NCBI GenBank assembly: GCA_023250795.1
Contig: JAHFAB010000022.1
Location: 1 to 12,059, forward strand
Source of the DNA: Bacteriovoracaceae bacterium
Lineage (GTDB): Bacteria; Bdellovibrionota; UBA1018
Direction of reading: 5' to 3'
DNA length: 12,059 nt
Part shown: positions 1-5,615 of the stretch, in pieces
How positions within the stretch are numbered: position 1 is the first letter of the stretch
Layout of the letters: each line of letters opens with the position of its first letter
Position numbers and translations under genes: made by a program
The notes under the pieces: model-generated
Databases searched by the model: none
What the model was told of the DNA's origin: nothing
Seen by the model: the letters and a program-made list of their open reading frames with translations, nothing else

Positions 1-2492
1 AGGCTGCAACTCCTTCTGAAACCACCGCTGCTACAGCCCCTGCAACAGAAATAAGTCCTGATAAAAAATCACAATCTACAATTATCAGGAGGCGAGCAAA
101 AGCTACTGACCTCGAAGGAGAAGTTCACGGAGAGCCACACGCCGATGGAGAAACTGTTTCTACTGCTGCTTCTCAGCCTCCTCCTACTCAAGAAGAATTC
201 TCACTTGAGACTGCACAAGAAATTTCTTTCGAAGAGCAAGCTCAGGTGGTCACACAAGAAAAGAGTGAAGTCTTACAAGAAGAAACGAACCCTGAAATTC
301 AAAAAACAGCTGAAACTGTGAACCTCGAGCCCGAGACAAAGCAAGCTCGCAGTCCGATCGTACTCACTCCACGTCCGGTGGCACCAAGAAGAAGCATTCT
401 AAAAATTGTCGAGCCCGCTCAGCCCATCCGCCCCAATGTGATCAAAGCCGCAGCTCCTGCAACGGCTGCAACGAGCGCCAAAACCAATGTCAAAGGAACG
501 ACCACTCATCAAGATAAAGATGGTTTTAGAATCATCAAAATGACGAAGGAAAACCTCGATCAAATGGTCGAGGAAGAATCTGCTAAAAAGCGAGGGGGTG
601 GACGAGAGTTTGACATCGCACCAGAAGACGTTCGCTTTGCAGATTATCGTAAAAAAGAGATGGTTTTCTTGCCAAAAAAGAAAAAAATCCCAGTTGGAAA
701 AGTTTTGAAACATACTCAAAAAACAGTTGCTAAAGCCATAAAAAGAGTGGTCGAAATGCAAGAGGCCATTAGCGTTCAAGACCTAGCTAATCAACTCAAT
801 GTCAAAGCTACGGACGTTCTGAAAAAACTGATGAGCTTGGGGCAGATGACTACGATTCAACAGTCTTTAGATTTTGACACCGCTTCACTGGTGGCTACAG
901 AGTTTCAATTCGAAGTCAAAAACATCGCTTTCAATGAGGACGCACTTCTCAAATCCGCAGAAGACACTCCAGAACAACTCAAGCCCAGGCCCCCCATTGT
1001 CACCATCATGGGACATGTCGACCATGGAAAAACCTCTCTATTAGATGCAATTCGCGAAACTCAAGTGGCAGCAGGTGAGGCCGGCGGAATCACTCAACAC
1101 ATTGGAGCCTACACGGTTGAGAAAAATGGGAAGCAAATCACCTTTATTGATACTCCAGGCCACGAAGCATTTACTTCGATGCGAGCCAGGGGGGCCAATG
1201 TCACTGATCTCGTTGTCTTAGTGGTAGCTGCCGATGATGGAGTCATGCCACAAACTCGAGAGGCCATTAGCCATGCTCAGGCAGCACAAGTTCCCATCAT
1301 CGTGGCTGTCAATAAGATCGACAAGCAGGGAGCTAATCCAGAGAAAATAAAACAGGGCTTAGCTGAACTGAACTTGCTCGCAGAAGACTGGGGAGGCCAG
1401 ACCCTCTTTGTTCCTGTTTCAGCCATCCAAAAGACAAATCTGGATAAACTCTTAGAGTCGATTTTACTCCAGGCTGAGATTTTAGACCTGAAAGCAAACC
1501 CTGAAACTCGAGCGAGTGGAATCGTGTTAGAAACTCGCTTAGAAAAAGGACGAGGTCCGGTCGTCTCTGTATTGGTGAAACGAGGAACTCTTAAAACAGG
1601 AGATTGCCTAGTGGCTGGAAAATCTTTTGGAAAGCTCAAAGCCATGATGGATGACAAAGGAAAATCCATCAAAACAGCTGGGCCAGGAATTGCTGTAGAG
1701 ATCTTGGGTTTCGAATCCCTGCCCAGTGCTGGGGATCCTTTTGCAGTCACTGAAACCGAAGTCGGTGCACGAAAAGTGATTGAGAATCGAACAAATTCTC
1801 AAAAGGAAAAAGAAAGTCTAGCTTCGCAGGGAAAAATGTCTTTGGAAGCTCTTTTTGCAAAAGTACAAACTGGAACGATCAAAGAACTCAGTGTAGTTCT
1901 CAAAGCGGATGTATTTGGTTCACTCGAAGCAATCAAAGAAAGCTTAGAAAAAACAGCCACTGACAAAGTAAAAGTCAAAGTTATTTTTTCGAGCGTTGGA
2001 GCAGTGACTGAAACTGATGTTCTTTTGGCCAGTGCCTCTAATGCGATTATTATTGGATTTGGCGTCAGGCCTGAGACTAAAGCCAGACTGCTTGCTGAAG
2101 CCCAGCATGTGGAGATCAAATCTTATTCTATTATTTATGAGCTCATAGATGATGTGAAAAAAGCCATGACAGGGCTTTTGGATAAGAAGAAAGTTGAAAA
2201 ATTCCTCGGCCGTGCCGAAATCAGACAGACTTTCGCTGTGCCGAAGGGTGGAACCATTGCGGGTTGCTCAGTCGTTGATGGAAAAATACTCCGTGGTGCT
2301 CATGTTCGTCTCCTCCGAGAGAGCAGAATTATTTATGATGGAAAAATGTCTTCATTGAAACGCTTCAAAGATGATGCCAAAGAAGTCGCCACAGGGTTCG
2401 AGTGTGGAATCGGAATCGAAAACTATAACGATCTCAAAACCGGAGATATCATCGAAGCTTATCAAATTGAGATGGTGAGCCCAGAACTGTAG
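1..2492 (+). CDS. infB: Translation initiation factor IF-2, 5'-truncated by the window edge
   Basis: IF-2 is the GTPase that brings initiator fMet-tRNA to the 30S subunit and promotes 70S joining in the cytoplasm. The frame is open from base 3 without a stop, so the true start lies upstream; the first internal GTG (246) sits in low-complexity linker and is not a convincing start. Visible in order: an Ala/Pro/Glu-rich acidic linker with the basic patch IIRRRAK (about 87-107), the IF2_N helical module (about 766-920), the G domain with G1 GHVDHGKT (1011-1034), G3 DTPGH (about 1149) and G4 NKID (1311-1322), then beta-barrel domain II ([15 protein letters not shown]), domain III ([12 protein letters not shown]) and the C-terminal fMet-tRNA-binding barrel (GRAEIRQTF...GGTIAGC). 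All hallmark residues are intact. It is followed 11 bp later by rbfA, as in the nusA-infB operon of many bacteria. Confidence 0.97.
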   Translation, partial: AATPSETTAATAPATEISPDKKSQSTIIRRRAKATDLEGEVHGEPHADGETVSTAASQPPPTQEEFSLETAQEISFEEQAQVVTQEKSEVLQEETNPEIQKTAETVNLEPETKQARSPIVLTPRPVAPRRSILKIVEPAQPIRPNVIKAAAPATAATSAKTNVKGTTTHQDKDGFRIIKMTKENLDQMVEEESAKKRGGGREFDIAPEDVRFADYRKKEMVFLPKKKKIPVGKVLKHTQKTVAKAIKRVVEMQEAISVQDLANQLNVKATDVLKKLMSLGQMTTIQQSLDFDTASLVATEFQFEVKNIAFNEDALLKSAEDTPEQLKPRPPIVTIMGHVDHGKTSLLDAIRETQVAAGEAGGITQHIGAYTVEKNGKQITFIDTPGHEAFTSMRARGANVTDLVVLVVAADDGVMPQTREAISHAQAAQVPIIVAVNKIDKQGANPEKIKQGLAELNLLAEDWGGQTLFVPVSAIQKTNLDKLLESILLQAEILDLKANPETRASGIVLETRLEKGRGPVVSVLVKRGTLKTGDCLVAGKSFGKLKAMMDDKGKSIKTAGPGIAVEILGFESLPSAGDPFAVTETEVGARKVIENRTNSQKEKESLASQGKMSLEALFAKVQTGTIKELSVVLKADVFGSLEAIKESLEKTATDKVKVKVIFSSVGAVTETDVLLASASNAIIIGFGVRPETKARLLAEAQHVEIKSYSIIYELIDDVKKAMTGLLDKKKVEKFLGRAEIRQTFAVPKGGTIAGCSVVDGKILRGAHVRLLRESRIIYDGKMSSLKRFKDDAKEVATGFECGIGIENYNDLKTGDIIEAYQIEMVSPEL

Positions 2493-2503
2493 TATGGTGT
2501 TTT

Positions 2504-2938
2504 ATGCAGTCCCATAGAAAAGCTAGACTTCAATCAGCCATTCAAAGAGAACTTTCTTGTGAAGTACCCAGACAGGTCAAAGATCCACGCATCCCTGCTG
2601 TAACTTTTACAGCGGTAGAAATCAATAACGATGGAAGTGTAGCTACCATCTACGTCACTTTACTGGGGGGCATTTTGGAGGGCGGTGATCAGAAGTCTTC
2701 TCTAAAAATGAAAAAATGTCTTGAAGGGCTCGCTTCTGCGTCTGGTCTTTTGAGGAGGCACTTGGCTAAAGCACTGAGTGTGAGATTTATACCTCAATTG
2801 ATTTTTAAAGAAGACAAAGGCCTCGAAAACGCAAATCGTGTTTTTGAACTTTTGAAAAAAATGAATGAGACTAAGCCCGTTCAAGAAGAAAATTTAGAAA
2901 AAGCTGCAACTGAATCCACTAAAAGAGAGTCGGTATGA
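2504..2938 (+). CDS. rbfA: Ribosome-binding factor A
   Basis: RbfA is a small KH-fold protein that binds the 30S subunit and assists late maturation of the 16S rRNA 5' end; it is associated with cold adaptation. The 144-residue product has the family pattern: a basic N-terminus (SHRKARLQSAIQRELS), the conserved KDPR followed by VTFTAVEINNDGSVATIYVTL, a central helix with ASGLLRRHLAKALSVRFIPQL, and F-KEDKGLENANRVFELL. A hydrophilic tail of about 25 residues after the KH core is lineage-specific. ATG 2504 lies 11 bp after the infB stop with no strong Shine-Dalgarno, so translation is probably coupled to infB. An ATG at 2494 is out of frame. The stop overlaps the truB start by 4 bp. Confidence 0.95.
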   Translation: MQSHRKARLQSAIQRELSCEVPRQVKDPRIPAVTFTAVEINNDGSVATIYVTLLGGILEGGDQKSSLKMKKCLEGLASASGLLRRHLAKALSVRFIPQLIFKEDKGLENANRVFELLKKMNETKPVQEENLEKAATESTKRESV

Positions 2939-3915
2939 GAGAATTTATTGATTTCAAAGATGGGCTCTTGCTCATCAATAAGCACGCCGGCGTCAGCTCT
3001 TTTGGAATTATAAAAATTTTACAAGACGAGCTCAGCACCACATGCGGGCTTAAGCGCAAAGAATTTCCAAAGCTTGGGCACGGTGGAACTTTAGATCCGT
3101 TTGCAACTGGACTTCTCACTGTCTGTGTTGGAAAGGGAGTCAAACTCGCCCGCTATTTTTTAGGTGCAACGAAAACCTATGAAGGGGTTATTCTCTTTGG
3201 GCAGACCACAGTTCCAGGGGATCCGACCGCTCCGATCTCTGAGACTTCAGACTCTATCCCAGAATCATTGGAGCAATTGCAAAAACTAGCCACCGCTCTT
3301 ACCAAGCAAGCATACTCTCAAACTCCACCGATGCATTCGGCAAAAAAAGTGGATGGGAAGCCTCTGTACGAACTTGCGCGAGCTGGAATAGAAATTGATC
3401 GCGACCCGAAAATCTGTCAACTTTATCGATTTGAAATTCTCAGCTACGAAAAACCAAGAGCCCATTTTCGCCTGGTCTGTAGCTCTGGAACTTATGTCAG
3501 AACGCTCTCCCAAGATTTTGCAAAACTTTTGGGCTCAGTGGGGATGCTGGAGTCTCTCTCTAGAACAGCCATTGGCGGGTTTCAGCTAGAGAATGCCTGG
3601 AATTGTGAACAAATTACGCAAGCTATGAAAGAAGGAAAAGCCTGGACTGAACTTCCATGCTGGATTCCTTTTGATAAACTTCTAGAAGGCTATGACTCCG
3701 TGCAAGTGACATCCAGTGAGACAGCCGCTCTTTTTCAGGGAAAACAAAGTGTATTATTGCATGTCCTCAAACGTTCTGAACCTAATCCCAGTTTGAAAAA
3801 TCCCATTGGCCTTGATCAGTGCTTAGCGATTTATGAGGGAGAGAAACTCATTGCAGTAGCAAGAAAAGATGACTCGAAGTGGGGATTAGAGCGCGTTTTT
3901 GTGAGAGGAAACTAA
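2935..3915 (+). CDS. truB: tRNA pseudouridine(55) synthase TruB
   Basis: TruB converts U55 of the tRNA T-loop to pseudouridine. The 326-residue product is near the usual length (E. coli about 314). Family motifs seen: INKHAGVSS at residues 14-22 (the usual INKPxGxSS with His for Pro), HGGTLDPFATGLL with catalytic Asp54, KTYEG with the conserved Tyr82, QTPPMHSAKKVDGKPLYELARAG, and CSSGTYVRTLSQD. The C-terminal part (about residue 240 onward) is the weakly conserved PUA-like region. The ATGA overlap with rbfA indicates translational coupling. It is the last + strand gene in the window; rpsO and pnp, which commonly follow truB, are not present, and no convincing terminator is seen in the 84 bp before the convergent vapC. 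Confidence 0.96.
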   Translation: MREFIDFKDGLLLINKHAGVSSFGIIKILQDELSTTCGLKRKEFPKLGHGGTLDPFATGLLTVCVGKGVKLARYFLGATKTYEGVILFGQTTVPGDPTAPISETSDSIPESLEQLQKLATALTKQAYSQTPPMHSAKKVDGKPLYELARAGIEIDRDPKICQLYRFEILSYEKPRAHFRLVCSSGTYVRTLSQDFAKLLGSVGMLESLSRTAIGGFQLENAWNCEQITQAMKEGKAWTELPCWIPFDKLLEGYDSVQVTSSETAALFQGKQSVLLHVLKRSEPNPSLKNPIGLDQCLAIYEGEKLIAVARKDDSKWGLERVFVRGN

Positions 3916-3999
3916 GCTGCTCATAATAGGTGCATAATTGTTCAGTATCTTTTGGCCTGTGAGCGCGCCAGATTTCAATAGATTTCAGGAAAGATATTC
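3916..3999. other. Convergent intergenic gap truB / vapC
   Basis: These 84 bp separate the 3' end of truB (+) from the 3' end of vapC (-). I see no strong GC-rich hairpin with a T-run in either direction. A weak GGC/GCC pairing around 3955-3970 has no U-tract. There is a short 10-bp-period direct repeat of AGATTTCA (3970-3977 and 3980-3987) of unknown meaning. Transcription from both sides may therefore run through or end by Rho. Confidence 0.5.
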
Positions 4000-4359
4000 T
4001 TAAGAATTTAGACCAAGACTTTTGATTGCTGAAAGCATGGCCCGATCACGAGTCAGAACACCCGCATCTGATAAGAGAGCAGAAGCGAGGATTTGAACGT
4101 CTGTTATACTCAGCCCTTTTCCGTAAAGCTTTTTGTCTTCAATGAGGTTAAGAATCTCATCAACACTAGCCTCTTTGACCTTTGGCATAGTTTTGATATT
4201 TCCTAAAAATTCATTCCTTTTTGGAATATTTCCACAAGAAAGCTCGCCAATCACGGCAGAATGAGTCAATACATTCTTTTGAGATAAAAGAACGTCAAGC
4301 TCCTCAGCACCCCCTCTAAAGTAATCAATCCAAACAGACGAATCAACAATAGTCTTCAT
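4000..4359 (-). CDS. vapC: VapC-type PIN-domain toxin (type II TA)
   Basis: VapC toxins are Mg-dependent PIN-domain ribonucleases that cut tRNA or rRNA and stop translation when not held by VapB. The 119-residue product has the four PIN acidic residues: Asp6 (VDSSVWIDYF), Glu39 (VIGELSCG), Asp87 (SITDVQILASA) and Asp105 (TRDRAM). The pattern VLTHSAVIGELSCGN with KKLYGKGLSITDVQ matches the VapC subfamily that pairs with ribbon-helix-helix VapB partners. The start codon overlaps the vapB stop in ATGA, so the pair is translationally coupled, antitoxin first. Nothing looks broken; the toxin is probably active. The RNA target cannot be told from sequence alone. Confidence 0.92.
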   Translation of the reverse strand: MKTIVDSSVWIDYFRGGAEELDVLLSQKNVLTHSAVIGELSCGNIPKRNEFLGNIKTMPKVKEASVDEILNLIEDKKLYGKGLSITDVQILASALLSDAGVLTRDRAMLSAIKSLGLNS

Positions 4360-4553
4360 TTATTAATGTATTTCTTGCGTGGAGCCGCTGTTGCATTTGG
4401 ATCAATGCCTCTAAATTTCATCAACCTGCGAGCAGCTCCTTCCTGGATGAGAGCCTCAAGCCCCCTGTGTACCAGAGCAGTTTTTTCCTGTATACCCGTC
4501 ATTTCCCTAGCTTGTTTCACCAAATCATCTTTTAGGTTAAGTGTTGTTCTCAT
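4356..4553 (-). CDS. vapB: VapB-type ribbon-helix-helix antitoxin
   Basis: This 65-residue protein starts MRTTLNLKDDLVKQAREMTG, the beta-strand plus helix of a ribbon-helix-helix DNA-binding dimer, followed by EKTALVHRGLEALIQEGAARRL, the second helix typical of VapB antitoxins paired with this VapC type. The basic, Pro/Ala-containing C-terminal tail (about residues 45-65) would be the flexible part that fits into the toxin active site. RHH antitoxins repress their own promoter alone and more strongly as a VapBC complex; an inverted repeat of ATGCAT in the promoter spacer just upstream is the likely operator. There is no Shine-Dalgarno before ATG 4553, and the predicted transcription start is almost at the start codon. 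Confidence 0.9.
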   Translation of the reverse strand: MRTTLNLKDDLVKQAREMTGIQEKTALVHRGLEALIQEGAARRLMKFRGIDPNATAAPRKKYINK

Positions 4554-4560
4554 GCAGACT

Positions 4561-4589
4561 AGTATGCATTATTAATATGCATCAGTCAA
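4561..4589 (-). promoter_or_regulatory. Predicted sigma70-like promoter of vapBC
   Basis: Read on the - strand, TTGACT (4589-4584) and CATACT (4566-4561) are separated by exactly 17 bp, a good match to -35/-10 consensus. Only 7 bp separate the -10 from ATG 4553, so initiation would fall at or beside the start codon and give a nearly leaderless transcript. The -35 box lies 6 bp from the end of the large inverted-repeat element. No transcription data are available to confirm use. Confidence 0.55.
4564..4582. promoter_or_regulatory. Putative VapB operator (inverted ATGCAT repeat)
   Basis: Two ATGCAT hexamers (4564-4569 and 4577-4582), each self-complementary, flank an AT-only 7-bp centre, with 13 bp between half-site centres. 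The pair lies in the spacer between the predicted -35 and -10 of vapBC. RHH antitoxins bind paired short inverted sites of this kind to autoregulate. Assignment to VapB is inference from position. Confidence 0.5.
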
Positions 4590-4641
4590 TCTTTTTGTAC
4601 CCGGTCAGTTTTAAGTGGATTGAGTAGGAATTTAAGGAGTT

Positions 4642-4736
4642 AAAAAAGAGGGTCCCAGTTACGCTATAAGAGCGTAGCAGGAAGCTACGCGATGACCTCA
4701 AGGAGGAGTACCCGCGTAACTGGGACCCTCTTTTTT
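4642..4736. terminator. Bidirectional intrinsic terminator inside the long inverted repeat
   Basis: Within the arms, the 17-bp stem GAGGGTCCCAGTTACGC (4648-4664, partner 4714-4730) is flanked by A6 (4642-4647) and T6 (4731-4736). Each strand therefore transcribes a stable stem followed by a U6 tract. On the - strand it would end the purM-addB-addA-nuclease transcript about 100 bp beyond its last stop codon and shield the vapBC promoter; on the + strand it would stop any read-through past vapBC. The 49-nt loop is longer than in a classical terminator, but an inner hairpin shortens it. Confidence 0.6.
4672..4690. repeat. Inner hairpin in the loop of the long inverted repeat
   Basis: GCGTAGC (4672-4678), AGGAA loop, GCTACGC (4684-4690): a perfect 7-bp GC-rich stem within the 49-nt loop. 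It is followed by AAGGAGGAG (4700-4708), a perfect Shine-Dalgarno-like stretch on the + strand with no downstream reading frame of note. Together with the outer arms it would make a two-tier folded RNA or extruded DNA structure. Confidence 0.6.
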
Positions 4737-4791
4737 AACTCCTTAAATTCCTACTCAATCCACTTAAAACTGACCGGGTACACCTATTTTT

Positions 4792-4809
4792 ACTTCATCT
4801 GGCTGAAGT
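4792..4809. repeat. Small palindromic repeat, copy 1 (diverged)
   Basis: ACTTCA, six bases (TCTGGC), TGAAGT. It differs from copies 2 and 3 but keeps its own pairing: the A and T flanking the loop are complementary where the other copies pair differently. It lies in the gap between the long inverted repeat and the end of the nuclease gene, in the same orientation as the other two copies. Confidence 0.5.
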
Positions 4810-4826
4810 GATTCAACTAGAACAGT

Positions 4827-5615
4827 TTAGTTTACTTCTCCTGGCGAAGTGGGAGAAGAAGTGAAAAATGCCCTACCCTCTTCACATATGGACTGAAAGC
4901 TACAGTACCTACAGCGAAAGCTCGGCTTTGGCTGCCCCTGTTTGCCCAGAATAATCTGGTTTGAAGCACCGATCATATCTTCACTTATACTTTTTTCTGA
5001 CACACTTTGTTCGGATACCGGGAGCCTTACCTCCAGAACTTCTTTTGGCCGAACTCCATTTGTGGTGATCACGACAATCCAAATTTCAGTATTATTTTTA
5101 GCCTGAGGCTCAAGAATGCTCAATGCCTCTGCATAAAGAAAAAGCTGTGTTTGGTAAGTTTTTATCAATTCTGCATCTGATTTTTCTTTTGCCATCACCT
5201 TAAAATCAATGATCTGATAACGGCCATTTTCACAAACCAATCGATCGATGGAACCCACCAGAACTTCATCAGAGAGTGGCACTTCAAAAGCAAGCTCTGT
5301 CCAGACCTCGCGACCACGACCAGCCTGCTTCATGAGGGGAGAGGTGTGCATCCATTCCAAAACCGATTCTGACTGAATGTCTAATTTCCTAAGCCCTTCC
5401 TCATCTCCTAGCTCCAAACACCGGTGTACTTCAGTGCCCAGCTCACGAGACTCTACAGAGCTGGGCTTGGATGTATGATTAGAATTTTTTACATTATTGT
5501 TAAATAAAGTTTTTGGACGAATATAAGTCCACTCATAGGCTCTGGGACATTGTGAAAGTAAGTTCCACTCCGTAACACTGTGGCGAGAACGCTTTAGCAT
5601 ACTTCTTCGATCCAT
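4827..5615 (-). CDS. Detached AddA-type PD-(D/E)XK nuclease with Fe-S cysteines
   Basis: This is a stand-alone nuclease domain of about 262 residues that corresponds to the C-terminal module normally fused to AddA/RecB helicases; Cas4 has the same fold. Numbered from ATG 5615: His64 (GTEVHRCLE), Glu107 (WTELAFEV), Asp124 (VGSIDRLV), Asp137-Phe-Lys139 (QIIDFKV) and the Q157/Y161 motif (QTQLFLYAEAL) form the full RecB-nuclease signature. Cys23 (SQCPRAY) plus C235-x2-C238-x5-C244 match an iron-sulfur staple as in AddB and Cas4. The start is uncertain: TTG 5624, ATG 5615 and ATG 5600 are in frame, and all overlap the helicase 3' end, whose stop is at 5594. The C-terminal PTSPGEVN comes from a small palindromic repeat. 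It probably works with the adjacent helicase and AddB in resecting double-strand ends; a frameshifted fusion is the alternative. Confidence 0.85.
   Translation of the reverse strand: MDRRSMLKRSRHSVTEWNLLSQCPRAYEWTYIRPKTLFNNNVKNSNHTSKPSSVESRELGTEVHRCLELGDEEGLRKLDIQSESVLEWMHTSPLMKQAGRGREVWTELAFEVPLSDEVLVGSIDRLVCENGRYQIIDFKVMAKEKSDAELIKTYQTQLFLYAEALSILEPQAKNNTEIWIVVITTNGVRPKEVLEVRLPVSEQSVSEKSISEDMIGASNQIILGKQGQPKPSFRCRYCSFQSICEEGRAFFTSSPTSPGEVN
4834..4850. repeat. Small palindromic repeat, copy 2 (end of nuclease gene)
   Basis: ACTTCTCC, T, GGCGAAGT: the same 17-bp unit as copy 3 with one mismatch in the left arm. It forms the last codons of the nuclease gene, giving the peptide PTSPGEVN just before the stop, in the same reading phase as copy 3 within addB. 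Confidence 0.65.

Larger units (their letters stand above)
4596..4782. repeat. 187-bp long inverted-repeat element (MITE-like large hairpin)
   Basis: Bases 4596-4664 and 4714-4782 are exact reverse complements over 69 bp with no mismatch, around a 49-nt loop (4665-4713). The ends read 5'-TGTACCCGG...CCGGGTACA-3', so the unit has the TG...CA termini common to IS21, IS3 and IS481 family elements. The outer sequence GGTCAGTTTTAAGTGG resembles IS21-type terminal repeats from memory, a weak link that needs a search. It encodes no transposase and I see no clear target-site duplication (left flank CTTTT, right flank CCTAT). It separates the 3' end of the AddAB-like operon from the vapBC promoter. 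It could be a non-autonomous transposable unit, a solo hairpin repeat, or a transcription barrier. Confidence 0.85.

Noticed and set aside
246..248. GTG as the start of infB
   Set aside because: The frame is open to the left edge and encodes typical IF-2 linker sequence, so the gene starts outside the window.
399..779. Open frame on the - strand across infB, and similar antisense frames over infB, truB and addB
   Set aside because: They lie opposite strongly conserved coding sequence, have no recognisable domains, and read as compositionally biased shadows.
3953..3973. Terminator after truB
   Set aside because: Only a 3-6 bp imperfect stem and no T-run on either strand.
3970..3987. Tandem AGATTTCA repeat
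   Set aside because: Two 8-bp units in AT-rich intergenic DNA are close to chance and have no further copies nearby.
4596..4782. Integron attC site
   Set aside because: attC sites have imperfect arms with extrahelical bases and RYYYAAC/GTTRRRY boxes. This element is perfectly paired over 69 bp and no integrase or cassette array is present.
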